From NCBI RefSeq assembly GCF_002744175.1, contig NZ_NKHF01000037.1, forward strand, positions 32,458 to 96,457: DNA of 64,000 bases. Reading direction: 5' to 3'. Positions 18,930 to 28,516 of this stretch are shown here, one piece after another. The notes below the pieces were generated by a model. The model was not told where the DNA came from. It worked only from the letters and a program-made list of their open reading frames with translations, and did no database searches. Position 1 is the first letter of the stretch. Every line of letters starts with the position of its first letter. Origin of the DNA: Pseudoalteromonas piscicida (GTDB taxonomy: Bacteria > Pseudomonadota > Gammaproteobacteria > Enterobacterales > Alteromonadaceae). The position numbers and the translations under genes are program-made.

Positions 18930-20783
18930 TTATTCTTCGATGCCAAATGAGCATGCGCCTTGATCTGCACTGCTCACTACGTGTCTAAATCCTGAAAATA
19001 GTTCCCTACCGGTGCCAAATGTTTGTGACTGTGGCGACAGCTGCAATTCTCGCTGTGCCATCTCTTCATCTGATACGTGTAGCACTAGTTCACCTTTAGG
19101 TGCATTTAAGGTAATTAAATCGCCTTCATGTACTTTTGCAATTGCGCCACCTTCAACTGCTTCCGGTGCTAGGTGGATTGCCGCAGGAACTTTACCTGAA
19201 GCACCAGACATACGACCATCGGTGACGATGGCTACTTTAAAACCTTGATCCTGTAGCGTTGCCATCACCGGCGTCAATTTGTGCAGCTCAGGCATCCCTT
19301 TGGCCTTCGGCCCTTGCTCTTTGATCACAGCAATAAAGTCTTGGTTCAATTTGCCAGCTGCAAAAGCCTCTTGTAGCTCCCCTTGAGAACTAAACACTTT
19401 CGCAGGTGCTGTCACCGTTTGATGTTGTTCTTGTACTGCGGATACTTTGATCACCGCTTTACCTAAGTTGCCGTTCAATAGCTGCAGACCACCTTGCTTA
19501 TTGAATGGGTTCGCAACGGGACGCAATACTTCTTCATCAAGTGAGTTTTCAGGTACAGGCACCCACTTTACTTTGGCAGGGCCTTGGTTATCGCTAACAA
19601 TCACATTACTGTTGATATCCAGTAATGGCTCCATGGTGTAAGCATCAAGCCCCTCACCTACGATAGTCTTTACGTCGTTATGCAAGAAACCACCGTCTCG
19701 TAACTCACGCATCAAGAAGCCCATACCACCCGCGGCTTGGAAGTGATTGACATCGGCGTGGCCATTTGGATAGATACGCGTTAGTAATGGTACTACTTCA
19801 GACAAGTCAGCCATGTCTTTCCACGTAATTTGAACACCAGCTGCTTTTGCCATCGCCACTAAGTGAATAGCATGGTTGGTAGAACCACCAGTAGACAATA
19901 AACCAACTAATCCGTTGATCACGGTTTTTTCACTCACGATATCCGCTAGGGCATTACCACTTTTACCGTCAAGTAGCTGTGTTAGCATCGTTTCAACCGC
20001 ACTCGCTGTTAAGCCATCACGCAATTCTGTATAAGGATTAATGAACGAGCTACCCGGTAAATGTAGACCCATGATCTCCATTAACATTTGATTCGAGTTT
20101 GCTGTTCCATAGAAAGTACAGGTGCCAGCACTGTGGTAAGAGGCGCTTTCTGCTTCAAGTAGCTCTTCACGACTCACTAGGCCTTGCGCAAACTTTTGAC
20201 GTACGCGCGCCTTCTCTTTGTTCGGAATGCCCGACTGCATTGGACCGGCTGGCAAGAAGTAAATTGGTAGGTGGCCAAACGACAGCGCACCAATTAATAA
20301 TCCCGGGACAATTTTGTCACATACGCCAAGACAGAAAACCCCGTCAAATACGTCGTGTGAAAGTGCAACGGCAGTTGACATAGCAATCACATCACGAGAG
20401 AACAAAGACAGTTCCATCCCGTCACGACCTTGTGTGACACCATCACACATCGCAGGTACACCACCTGCTACTTGCGCAGTCGCATCAAATTTATTTGCCA
20501 CTGCTTTGATTAAATCTGGATATTCTTTATATGGTTCATGCGCCGACAACATGTCGTTGTATGAATTGATAATTGCTAGATTTGGTTGCTCGTCTTCTTT
20601 TAGACGAGCCTTGTCACTGCTTGAACATGCAGCCATGACGTGTGCTAGGTTTCCACAGCCCAGTCCCGCTCGTACGCGCGTTTGTTTTTTTGCTTGTTGG
20701 ATTCGAGCTAAATAGGCTTGACGTGTTGCTTTGCTTCGCTCAATGACGCGTTCGGTGACTTCCTGAATTCGTGGATGCAACAT
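18930..20783 (-). CDS. edd: 6-phosphogluconate dehydratase
   Basis: A 617-residue enzyme of the IlvD/Edd family that turns 6-phosphogluconate into KDPG, the committing step of the Entner-Doudoroff pathway. It should carry an iron-sulfur cluster. Visible family stretches are [11 protein letters not shown] near residue 43, [44 protein letters not shown] and [18 protein letters not shown], with cysteines in the expected places. It is first in the operon with eda and gap. About 130-175 bases upstream lie two identical 14-base palindromes, one embedding a TTGACA promoter element. Confidence 0.97.
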   Translation of the reverse strand: MLHPRIQEVTERVIERSKATRQAYLARIQQAKKQTRVRAGLGCGNLAHVMAACSSSDKARLKEDEQPNLAIINSYNDMLSAHEPYKEYPDLIKAVANKFDATAQVAGGVPAMCDGVTQGRDGMELSLFSRDVIAMSTAVALSHDVFDGVFCLGVCDKIVPGLLIGALSFGHLPIYFLPAGPMQSGIPNKEKARVRQKFAQGLVSREELLEAESASYHSAGTCTFYGTANSNQMLMEIMGLHLPGSSFINPYTELRDGLTASAVETMLTQLLDGKSGNALADIVSEKTVINGLVGLLSTGGSTNHAIHLVAMAKAAGVQITWKDMADLSEVVPLLTRIYPNGHADVNHFQAAGGMGFLMRELRDGGFLHNDVKTIVGEGLDAYTMEPLLDINSNVIVSDNQGPAKVKWVPVPENSLDEEVLRPVANPFNKQGGLQLLNGNLGKAVIKVSAVQEQHQTVTAPAKVFSSQGELQEAFAAGKLNQDFIAVIKEQGPKAKGMPELHKLTPVMATLQDQGFKVAIVTDGRMSGASGKVPAAIHLAPEAVEGGAIAKVHEGDLITLNAPKGELVLHVSDEEMAQRELQLSPQSQTFGTGRELFSGFRHVVSSADQGACSFGIEE

Positions 20784-20912
20784 ATTACTGACTCTCTAGT
20801 GTTAGAGGAAAAAGGCTCTGCACGATTGCCAGCATTCGTGGCAATCCTTGTACAGAGCTGCTTTGATTTACCCGTTCAAAGGTACGCTATCAGGTTGTCT
20901 CTCACCCCAACC

Positions 20913-20926
20913 TGACACCGGTGTCA
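20913..20926. promoter_or_regulatory. LacI-type operator 1 of edd-eda-gap
   Basis: TGACACCGGTGTCA, a perfect 14-base palindrome with a CG centre typical of LacI-family operators. It lies 33 bases (about three helical turns) from an identical copy, near the expected transcription start. Confidence 0.8.
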
Positions 20927-20945
20927 CTATATTTACGCATAAAGC

Positions 20946-20959
20946 TGACACCGGTGTCA
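20946..20959. promoter_or_regulatory. LacI-type operator 2 of edd-eda-gap, overlapping a -35 element
   Basis: A second exact TGACACCGGTGTCA. On the minus strand it contains TTGACA, with a TAAATA-like -10 about 19 bases on, so a bound repressor would cover the promoter. Cooperative binding with the other copy is inferred from the 33-base spacing. Confidence 0.8.
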
Positions 20960-21123
20960 ACCTTTCTTATAAATTTAGTCTAACTTTTTAAAATGACCAA
21001 ATTATAACCATCTAAAATTTCTTGGCCACTTACTTACCAAAACTCATTACTAACATGATTTTATTAAAAATTATGCCGTTAATGGGTTAATTCTGACTTA
21101 CCGAGAAAAGGGGGAATTCGGAA

Positions 21124-21156
21124 AATAAAAAGCCCAATGACAGAGCATTGGGCTTT
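21124..21156 (-). terminator. Terminator of the glk-lacI operon
   Basis: On the minus strand AAAGCCCAATG, a six-base loop and CATTGGGCTTTTTATTTTCC form a strong hairpin with a T tract about 25 bases after the regulator stop. It separates this unit from edd. Confidence 0.88.
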
Positions 21157-21181
21157 GGGGCAAGTATAAAAATTGAAATTG

Positions 21182-22201
21182 TTACGAACTCGAGCGCGCC
21201 TGAGTTGACTCTCTAGTGATTAGTTTGGCTTCGAGTACCTGTTGAAATGGTATCTCTTGTGGTTGTGAAATATGCTTAATTAGCTCTTCGACGGCAATAC
21301 GCGTCATTTCTTCCACCGGTTGTGCGATGGTCGTCAATCCAGGCCAAATATGCCTTGCGATTGGTGCGTTATCAAACCCAGCAATAGACAGTTGTTCTGG
21401 TACTTTTATCTCTCGTTGGGTAGCCAGCTTCAATACCGCCGCTGCCATGTAATCATTGGAGGCAAAAACTGCTGTCGGTCTCGGGTCCAAATCTAAAATC
21501 GCTTTTGCACTGTCTGCACCAGAGTGATAACTGAAGTTACCTTCTGCTACCAAGCGCTCTCGATATGCTATTCCGTGTTTTGCTAATGCCTGTTGGTAAC
21601 CTGAAAAGCGATTTTCTGTTGCACTGTGATCTGGGTGACCTTTGATAAAGGCTATCTCGGTATGGCCTAACTTAATCAAATGCTCCGTTAGTTCAAACGC
21701 ACCTTGCTCATCATTGCTTCGGATCGAGATAGAGTCATCCCCTTCAATTGCCGAGGCAACACGGGCATAAGGTATTTTGCGCTGTTTTAAAAAGGCTATC
21801 AGCTCTTTAGAATCCGAAAATGGTGGAGTAAGCACGATGCCATCAAGCCTAGAGGTGGTAAGTAACTGTTCTACATTATCGATTAGATCTTGACCACGTA
21901 GCTCACACGGATGGATCAATAAATTGTAACTATGCTTTTGACACGCCTCTAGCGCACCACTTTGCACCCGTGTAATATAACTTTTCGATGGATTATCGTA
22001 CAGACAACCAATAATAAAGCTACGATTTTGTGCGAGGCCTCGCGCAATTGGGTTTGGCTTATAGTTGAGCTCTTCAAAAACCTTAAGCACTTTTTCTCGC
22101 GTTGCAGGACTAACATTGGGCTCGTTATTCAACACCCTAGAGACGGTCTTTTTAGACACCCCAGCATACTCAGCGACACTATTAATGGTTACTTTTTTCA
22201 T
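21182..22201 (-). CDS. LacI-family regulator, probable controller of glucose catabolism
   Basis: A 339-residue repressor of the LacI/GalR family. The helix-turn-helix VTINSVAEYAGVSKKTVSRV opens the protein, followed by the hinge YKPNPIARGLA and a periplasmic-binding-protein-like sugar domain. The frame extends to 22276, but MKKVTINS at 22201 is the family start. The gene follows glk by 10 bases, and the unit has the TGACACCGGTGTCA palindrome in its promoter. The same palindrome occurs twice before edd-eda-gap. The most economical model is that this protein binds all three sites and senses glucose or an early product of its breakdown. The target assignment is inference; the other LacI gene nearby is the alternative. 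Confidence 0.85.
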   Translation of the reverse strand: MKKVTINSVAEYAGVSKKTVSRVLNNEPNVSPATREKVLKVFEELNYKPNPIARGLAQNRSFIIGCLYDNPSKSYITRVQSGALEACQKHSYNLLIHPCELRGQDLIDNVEQLLTTSRLDGIVLTPPFSDSKELIAFLKQRKIPYARVASAIEGDDSISIRSNDEQGAFELTEHLIKLGHTEIAFIKGHPDHSATENRFSGYQQALAKHGIAYRERLVAEGNFSYHSGADSAKAILDLDPRPTAVFASNDYMAAAVLKLATQREIKVPEQLSIAGFDNAPIARHIWPGLTTIAQPVEEMTRIAVEELIKHISQPQEIPFQQVLEAKLITRESTQARSSS

Positions 22202-22211
22202 TACGTTACCC

Positions 22212-23213
22212 TCAAGCTCCCCGTCGCTCATGAATACATGCAGCCGCGCCGATAAGCGGGATATTATCTTGTACAACTAAAGTAACTGGAATTTGGCTAG
22301 TATATTGCGACATCATGCCTTTTTCGGTAAAGCGCTCAACAAAGCTACTCGCTTGCAAGCGAGTCTGCATGCGTGGCAGTATGCCACCACCAATATAAAC
22401 GCCACCTAATGCACCAAATGTAAGTGCTAAGTCACCTGCAACGCTCCCCATCCAATCACAAAAGTGACTCAAGGTGGCATCACATACCTTACACTCTTTG
22501 GCAAGCGCACTGATCTGTGCTGCATTCAAGTCTTTGGCTTGTTCACCGCGCACTTCTGCCATTGCCTTGTAAAGCCGTGCGATACCAGGGCCAGAAAACA
22601 CCGTTTCTACCGATACATGTTGAATATTAGCCCTAAGTACTTTTAGAAGTTCTTTATCAAGAGCTGTCACCGGTGCTAGGGTGATATGCCCAGCCTCACA
22701 GCTCATGACGGCACTGCCGTTAATATCTCTGGCAAGACATGCGGCGCCAAATCCCGTACCTGGGCCCATAACACCAATATTTGCCCCGAGCTCTGGTTGA
22801 CCTTGCTTAATCACAAGGTTTTTCTCTAGCGCCAAGTATGGAGCGGCGTATGCGAACGCAGCAAAGTCGTTGATGACTGCCAGTTGTTGAAAATCAAACT
22901 GAGACTTAATATCTTCAGAATTAAAATGCCACCCTAAATTAGTTAAATGAACTTGCTGAGACTTAATTGGCCCGGCAACTGCGAGGCATGCTCGAGTAGG
23001 TTGCGCAACAGGTAGCTCAGTTAAATATTTTTGGATAGCGGCTTCAAAAGATTGGAATTCAGCACTAGGAAAAGTGGCTTGATGGGTAATTAAAAAGTGA
23101 TTGGTTCGCGAGTCAAAATCTGACACGATCGCAAATCTGGCGTTTGTCCCCCCGATGTCGGCAACGACAATCGGTTCAAACGGCACGGATGAATGGCTTG
23201 TTGTCTGGCTCAT
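22212..23213 (-). CDS. glk: Glucokinase
   Basis: A 333-residue bacterial glucokinase that phosphorylates glucose with ATP. The N-terminal phosphate-binding motif VADIGGTNARFAIV, GVMGPGTGFGAA in the middle, and CEAGHITLAP (sugar-contacting Glu and His) are present, as is the late GGVYIGGGILPR. It is the first gene of a two-gene operon with a LacI-type regulator. It would trap glucose released by the maltodextrin enzymes next door and feed the Entner-Doudoroff operon. Its promoter holds a LacI-type palindrome between the -35 and -10 boxes. Confidence 0.96.
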   Translation of the reverse strand: MSQTTSHSSVPFEPIVVADIGGTNARFAIVSDFDSRTNHFLITHQATFPSAEFQSFEAAIQKYLTELPVAQPTRACLAVAGPIKSQQVHLTNLGWHFNSEDIKSQFDFQQLAVINDFAAFAYAAPYLALEKNLVIKQGQPELGANIGVMGPGTGFGAACLARDINGSAVMSCEAGHITLAPVTALDKELLKVLRANIQHVSVETVFSGPGIARLYKAMAEVRGEQAKDLNAAQISALAKECKVCDATLSHFCDWMGSVAGDLALTFGALGGVYIGGGILPRMQTRLQASSFVERFTEKGMMSQYTSQIPVTLVVQDNIPLIGAAACIHERRGA

Positions 23214-23418
23214 ATTATTATCTCTTTATCACTGCGATTATGCTTGGGCTAACATCTGGGCTGCCAGCACATGTCCTGCAATTTATTGTCTCAGCTCGCC
23301 AAAATTTTGCACGCCTTGGCTTTTGCTCTTACCTTTATTGAATTTATTGGTAAAAAAGTGCTGCCCTTGGCATAGGGCAGCCAAATACGTTTTGACAACA
23401 AAATGATAAAACATCGAC

Positions 23419-23447
23419 ATTATGACACCGGTGTCAGACTGTATCAA
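23419..23447 (-). promoter_or_regulatory. glk promoter with embedded LacI-type operator
   Basis: On the minus strand TTGATA (23442-23447) and CATAAT (23419-23424) are separated by exactly 17 bases. TGACACCGGTGTCA at 23423-23436 fills most of that spacer and overlaps the -10. A repressor bound here should block RNA polymerase. The site lies between divergent glk and the second lacI-type gene, so it could affect both. Confidence 0.75.
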
Positions 23448-23531
23448 TAAAAAATTTGCAAATTCTCTGAAATTGGTTGAAAAAAAAATTGAATGACTGA
23501 CAATGTCAAAGTCTAAAGCGTTGAGAAGAAC

Positions 23532-24551
23532 ATGAAAGGTAAAGCAACTTCATTTGATATCGCCCACTATGCTGGTGTATCGCAATCTACAGTATCGCGC
23601 GCCCTAAGAAATAGCCCGTTGGTTAACGAAGAAACGCGTCGTCGTGTTCACGAGATTGCTAAAAAGCTGAATTATAAAGTCGATAAGAACGCGAGCAATT
23701 TGCGCACTCAGCAAAGTAGTACGCTGGCACTTTTGTTATTTGAAGACCCAACTGAAGATGAGTCACAAATAAACCCTTTCTTTTTAAGCATGTTAGGTAG
23801 CATCACTCGAGCATGTGCAAAAGAAGGTTATGACCTCTTAGTCTCGTTTCAATCTACCAGTAGTGATTGGCATGCCGACTATGAGGATAGTCACCGTGCA
23901 GATGGTCTTATTTTGCTAGGGTATGGTGATTACATCGATTACCAATCGAAACTACAAACCCTCCTCGACAACCACACTAAGTTTGTGTGTTGGGGTGCAA
24001 CAGTGGATGACCGTCCCGATCTAACAGTGAGTTGCGACAACTACGGTGGTGGAGTATTGGCCGCCAAACATTTAATTGAAATGGTGAGGACAGATTGCGC
24101 TTTTATAGGCGACGCTTCTGATCATAGCCCTGAATTTTTTGCCCGTTTTAAAGGATTTAGAGATACGCTCAGCCAAAAAGGGATCGAAGTCAGCGACCGT
24201 AAAATAGCCAATGCTATTTCCACCGAAGACTCAGGATACCATGCCACCCGCTCACTTATCGCCAATAACGTTAAATTCAATGCCTTGTTTGCCGCCAGTG
24301 ACCTTATTGCAATAGGTGCGATTAAGGCCTTACAAGAAGCTGGGATCCGCGTGCCCCATGACGTACATGTGGTTGGCTTCGACAACATTGCTGCGGCAGG
24401 CTATGTCTCCCCCTCTTTGACGACGGTACAACAAAACACCACACTGGCCGGTCAAATGCTGGTCGATAACTTACTTCGGCTGATCCGAGGAGAAGAAGTG
24501 GCTTCTACGCTCTTACCACCGAAATTGATTGTTAGGCAGTCTTCACGGTAG
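23532..24551 (+). CDS. LacI-family regulator, probable controller of maltodextrin genes (MalR-like)
   Basis: A 339-residue LacI/GalR-type protein. The N-terminus has the helix-turn-helix TSFDIAHYAGVSQSTVSRA, the hinge NYKVDKNASNLRTQQ, and a sugar-binding domain that includes NPFFLSMLG and VVGFDNIAAAGYVSPSLTTV. It is divergent from glk and faces the starch operon. A second palindrome class, TGCATACGTATKCA, precedes all maltodextrin transcription units and not the glucose genes, so this protein is the likely binder. This is inferred from position; direct binding is not shown. GAGAAG precedes the start. It ends at a shared bidirectional hairpin. Confidence 0.82.
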   Translation: MKGKATSFDIAHYAGVSQSTVSRALRNSPLVNEETRRRVHEIAKKLNYKVDKNASNLRTQQSSTLALLLFEDPTEDESQINPFFLSMLGSITRACAKEGYDLLVSFQSTSSDWHADYEDSHRADGLILLGYGDYIDYQSKLQTLLDNHTKFVCWGATVDDRPDLTVSCDNYGGGVLAAKHLIEMVRTDCAFIGDASDHSPEFFARFKGFRDTLSQKGIEVSDRKIANAISTEDSGYHATRSLIANNVKFNALFAASDLIAIGAIKALQEAGIRVPHDVHVVGFDNIAAAGYVSPSLTTVQQNTTLAGQMLVDNLLRLIRGEEVASTLLPPKLIVRQSSR

Positions 24552-24562
24552 CAATAGCGATA

Positions 24563-24592
24563 AAAATGCCGAAGTATACTTCGGCATTTTTT
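24563..24592. terminator. Bidirectional terminator between the regulator and GH15 gene
   Basis: A perfect palindromic hairpin (AAATGCCGAAGTA and its complement) flanked by A and T runs lies between two convergent genes, so it can end both transcripts. Confidence 0.88.
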
Positions 24593-24606
24593 CAAGCTTG
24601 AAATCG

Positions 24607-27003
24607 TTATTGCAACTTATTATCTACAATTGGATAGTGATCCCATACTTGTTTTTCATTTAATGAACGAACCAGCTTAACGTATTCTGCGTGCGTCCAA
24701 GCCAGCGGTGTCGCTGAGTTAGTGCCTTCACCGAGCGTATAGTCAAAGGTATTTTTACCCACGCCATCCCATACTTGCTCTGGTAGCATCATGCCCTCGT
24801 TCGCAAAGTGCTCCATTGCTTTGACATACGTATTTTTTATTTTGCTCTGTTCATTAGCACTTAACTCACCGTCTAACAATGCCAGCGCAATATCATAATG
24901 GCCACGCTCACCGGTAAAGAATGGCCAAACACGTCCACGTTGACCATCGGTATTCTGTCCACCTTCAGCGTAATTAGTGCCGCGCTTTTCGTCTTCACCA
25001 TAACCATCATTACCATAACGGCGATAACCCGGATAGCTATTAACATCACCATCAAACTTAAAGCTATATTTTACTCTTAGGTTTTCAGCAAGTGTCTCAT
25101 CATCATATTCAGGCATTGTGGCTACAATACTCGGGGCATCTGCTGCTCTTACGCCATAGCGTACAAGCTCTAAGAAGCCACCATCAATAATCTGCTTCTT
25201 ATCCATACCCTGTCGGCCATTATTTGCGTTTAAGGTTGTGCTCGAGTTAGGGTCTTGGTCTTGGCCAATACGGAAGAAGTAATGTCCATCACTGTGTTTA
25301 CCTTGTAAGTTGCCTTTTGTGGTGAACATCAAGGCTTCAACTTCACGATTATACTGCTGTGCAGTTACAAGGAATTTTTCTGCTCCTGCTTTGTCACCAG
25401 CTAACTTTGCGATATCGCTGGCTGTTACTAAGCCTGAAATAATGGCTGCAGTAGTCGATGGGGAATAGCCGTTTTGCTCTTCCCAACGCTCTTGCTGGGT
25501 CGCAGGCGGAGTGATTTGGGTGTCATTCCACAGTATTTTTGCCAGTCCACCATCAACTAAAAAGTTCGCGGCCGGCTTCAGCATTTTGTTGTACCAGTAA
25601 ACCAACTTCTCATCGCTCAGTACACCTGCTTGCCATAGCTTCCACGCAAGCATGATAGGCATTGCCGTTTGATCCAGTTGCACGCCCACCCACTCAAGCT
25701 CACCGTCAACATGAGTTTTTTGTAAGAACCAGCCCGTATCGCCTTGGTTGCCAGGTGTTTTGTCCGTTACTTGGACTTTTTCTAGGTATTCGAACGCAGT
25801 CAGTGCGGTTTGCTCATCACCCATTGCAAGAAATGCCATCGCAACTTGATAAAAGTCACGTACCCACACTGCTTTATAACCCGTGTGACCTTGCTCCGCA
25901 GGTACTGTATCCCCCCAAGGATTTGATAAAGATGCGATCAAGGCACCTGCATGAGTTTTATCTTCTTGTGCCTTTAAAACAAGTGCACTGGTATAAAGCA
26001 ACTTGCCGTTGTCAGTGGTGTTTGCGGTCATTGAATCAAGCGGTTTCAGGCTCGCGATATAGTCTTGCCACCCTATTGCCTCCCCTTCACCGTTGTAATC
26101 AGCCAGAACTTGAGTATATCCCTTGGCTAGAGAGGCTGCGCCTTCGGCAAAACTTTTTTGCTCTGAGCGACCAAAGCTCAAGGCTAAATCGAATGTATTG
26201 CTACCGTTTACAGGGCCTAAATTTGCTAGCCAATTTACATTGCCTGATGTTTTCCCAGTAGCAGTATACGCTTGAGCTAAACGGCCTGTAGACTCAAGCG
26301 ATGCTAGATTATCGCTAGTGCCTGTAAAGCCAACAGATGCTTCAACAAAACCTGTTTTGCTTTGTAGCGATAGGTAATTGTCACCTTCCCATGCGAGTAG
26401 CCCTTGCTCTGTCACTTTTGCAGAATCATTTAACCCATTGTTGTTGACGTAGGGGTTAACATTCACGAATGCTTGAACCCCATCGAGTTCACTTTGCACT
26501 TTCGCTCTTACAAACAGCGTTTGGCCGTCAGGGTCGGTAAAAATATGCTTTTCAAGCGTGAAGCGACCTTGCTTATCCCTACTTACAATTTTGTAAGCGA
26601 GGGATAGTGGGCGACCGTTATCGTCTTTGTGTAAATAATCTATGCTGACAGCTAAGCTATCTGTATCAGATTCTTTAACCGCAAAGCCATCGCCAACAAT
26701 AATAAATTGCATGCCTTTAATTTGCGCTTGGTGGATAAGGCCAAACATGGTTTCTGTGATCATACCTTTAGCAACAGAGAACCAAACCTTTGACACGGCT
26801 TTAGTAGCGGCAGCGTCACTATATTGCCCCGCTAGATAGGCTTCATAAGAGGTGCCAATGCCAGTTTTACCAGAGTAAGCCCAATAAGGTGTGACACCGG
26901 GTGCACCCGGTGCAATATGAGAGTCGCTTATCGATTGCTGACTACCGCAACCGATAAGGCCAGCACTGACCAAAGCCAGCGCAATTGTTGAATACTTAAT
27001 CAT
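24607..27003 (-). CDS. Glucoamylase-type glucan 1,4-alpha-glucosidase (GH15), lipoprotein
   Basis: A 798-residue envelope enzyme that releases glucose from the non-reducing ends of starch fragments. The lipobox LIGC puts the lipid at Cys19. An N-terminal beta-sandwich of about 280 residues is followed by the (alpha/alpha)6 barrel: VWVRDFYQVAMAFLA, THVDGELEWVGVQLDQTAM and RWEEQNGYSPSTTAA, the last carrying the general acid Glu. MMLPEQVWDG near the end carries the catalytic base. It is third in the GH13-transporter-GH15 operon, 10 bases after the transporter gene. The motif assignments follow known bacterial GH15 enzymes. Confidence 0.93.
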   Translation of the reverse strand: MIKYSTIALALVSAGLIGCGSQQSISDSHIAPGAPGVTPYWAYSGKTGIGTSYEAYLAGQYSDAAATKAVSKVWFSVAKGMITETMFGLIHQAQIKGMQFIIVGDGFAVKESDTDSLAVSIDYLHKDDNGRPLSLAYKIVSRDKQGRFTLEKHIFTDPDGQTLFVRAKVQSELDGVQAFVNVNPYVNNNGLNDSAKVTEQGLLAWEGDNYLSLQSKTGFVEASVGFTGTSDNLASLESTGRLAQAYTATGKTSGNVNWLANLGPVNGSNTFDLALSFGRSEQKSFAEGAASLAKGYTQVLADYNGEGEAIGWQDYIASLKPLDSMTANTTDNGKLLYTSALVLKAQEDKTHAGALIASLSNPWGDTVPAEQGHTGYKAVWVRDFYQVAMAFLAMGDEQTALTAFEYLEKVQVTDKTPGNQGDTGWFLQKTHVDGELEWVGVQLDQTAMPIMLAWKLWQAGVLSDEKLVYWYNKMLKPAANFLVDGGLAKILWNDTQITPPATQQERWEEQNGYSPSTTAAIISGLVTASDIAKLAGDKAGAEKFLVTAQQYNREVEALMFTTKGNLQGKHSDGHYFFRIGQDQDPNSSTTLNANNGRQGMDKKQIIDGGFLELVRYGVRAADAPSIVATMPEYDDETLAENLRVKYSFKFDGDVNSYPGYRRYGNDGYGEDEKRGTNYAEGGQNTDGQRGRVWPFFTGERGHYDIALALLDGELSANEQSKIKNTYVKAMEHFANEGMMLPEQVWDGVGKNTFDYTLGEGTNSATPLAWTHAEYVKLVRSLNEKQVWDHYPIVDNKLQ

Positions 27004-27013
27004 GTTGTTCTCC

Positions 27014-28513
27014 TTATTGAGCCTTGATAGTGACTCTTGAAACAGCTAGTGCAGCGAGTAAAAATGACACGCCCCCAATAATCAGTGCGAATATCGGTTG
27101 ATTGTCGAAACCGTGGCGTAAGATAAGCCCTAAAATACTGGCAGCAAGTAATTGTGGAATAACGATAAAGAAATTAAAAATACCCATAAATACTCCCATT
27201 TTATTGCTTGGGAGCGCATTACTCAGCATGGCGTATGGCAATGACAAAATAGATGCCCAAGCAAAGCCAATTCCAACCATAGGGAGCCAAAGTAGTGTTG
27301 GGTCACCAATAAACTTAAAACTGATTAATGCAATTGCACCGAGTAATAGGTTCGCTGCGTGCGCCCCTTTGAGGCCAATATGCTTAACCATAAACGGGAT
27401 CACCATGGCGGCGATTGCAGCAAAACCATTGTACGCGGCAAATAACACCCCAACCCAGTCGGCACCATCGTTATACAATTTACTGGTTACATCTGAAGTA
27501 CCATAATGGAAGCTAGTCACAGCTGAGGTGGTATAAATCCACATAGCAAATAAAGAAAACCAGCTAAAAAACTGCACCGTTGCAAGTTGTCGCATGGTTT
27601 TTGGCATAGTGAATAAATCAAAAATAACATGATAAAAGCCGTTGTTTACGCTCTGCTTTCGCTGCATTACGTGAGCCACAACAAATACCAAAGCAAACGC
27701 AATCAATAAGCCACTTAATAAATAAAGTTCCTTTTCAAGGCTCATCATCGCCACAGCAAGTAATACACTGCCCCCGAACATACCGGCTATTACTGAACCT
27801 TTTAAAAAGTTTACCTGTACGTTTGCTGCGCTTGTTTCTGTCTTTTGAGTTTGCGCTTTTTCAAATGCAGCTAATTGCGCTGGGCTATATTCTTTTGTTT
27901 TGATTATCGTCCACATTACAGATACAAATAAGATTGCACCTCCCCAGTAAAAAGCATATTTTACCGATTCAGGGATTTGACCTGCAGGAGCGGTATTGCT
28001 CACGTCAAACCAATTGGTCATCATCCAAGGGAGCGCCGAAGCGACAACAGCACCAATGCCAATAAAAAAGCTTTGCATCGCATAGCCGTTAGCACGTTGC
28101 TTTTCATTTAGGTTGTCACCAACTAACGCTCGAAACGGCTCCATTGTGACGTTAATCGATGCATCCATTACCCATAACATGCCAGCTGCAATCCAAAGAG
28201 TTGGTGAATTTGGCATAATGAACAGTGATAGCGTAGTGAGGATAGCTCCCCACAGGAAAAATGGCCTTCTACGCCCCAGTTTACCCCACGTTCTATCGCT
28301 CCAATAACCAATAATAGGCTGAACAATCAGGCCCGTTAGTGGCGCGGCAACCCACAGAATGGGAATATCGTCCACCTGCGCACCTAAGGTTTGAAAAATT
28401 CGACTGACATTTCCGTTTTGGAGTGCAAAGCCAAACTGGATCCCGAGAAAGCCAAAGCACATATTCCATATTTGCCAAAAACTAAGTTGTGGTTTTTGTT
28501 GTTCTTGTTGCAT
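27014..28513 (-). CDS. MFS sugar transporter, maltose/maltodextrin type (MalT-like)
   Basis: A 499-residue inner-membrane carrier with about 12 helices. The N-terminal FWQIWNMCFGFLGIQFGFALQ, the RTWGKLGRRRPFF loop after helix 2 and the NVTMEPFRALVGDNL segment are typical of the glycoside-pentoside-hexuronide/SUT-like branch that includes bacterial maltose and sucrose carriers. Its place between a GH13 amylase and a GH15 glucoamylase makes maltose or short maltodextrins the likely substrate, taken up with protons or sodium. The start lies three bases from the stop of the GH13 gene, so the two are translationally linked. The exact sugar is inferred from context. Confidence 0.88.
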   Translation of the reverse strand: MQQEQQKPQLSFWQIWNMCFGFLGIQFGFALQNGNVSRIFQTLGAQVDDIPILWVAAPLTGLIVQPIIGYWSDRTWGKLGRRRPFFLWGAILTTLSLFIMPNSPTLWIAAGMLWVMDASINVTMEPFRALVGDNLNEKQRANGYAMQSFFIGIGAVVASALPWMMTNWFDVSNTAPAGQIPESVKYAFYWGGAILFVSVMWTIIKTKEYSPAQLAAFEKAQTQKTETSAANVQVNFLKGSVIAGMFGGSVLLAVAMMSLEKELYLLSGLLIAFALVFVVAHVMQRKQSVNNGFYHVIFDLFTMPKTMRQLATVQFFSWFSLFAMWIYTTSAVTSFHYGTSDVTSKLYNDGADWVGVLFAAYNGFAAIAAMVIPFMVKHIGLKGAHAANLLLGAIALISFKFIGDPTLLWLPMVGIGFAWASILSLPYAMLSNALPSNKMGVFMGIFNFFIVIPQLLAASILGLILRHGFDNQPIFALIIGGVSFLLAALAVSRVTIKAQ

Positions 28514-28516
28514 AGA

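Noticed and set aside
26890..26912. GTGACACCGGGTGCACCCGG within the GH15 gene, resembling the glucose-type operator
   Set aside because: It lies inside coding sequence, breaks the palindrome at the centre, and encodes an ordinary Gly/Ala/Pro linker.
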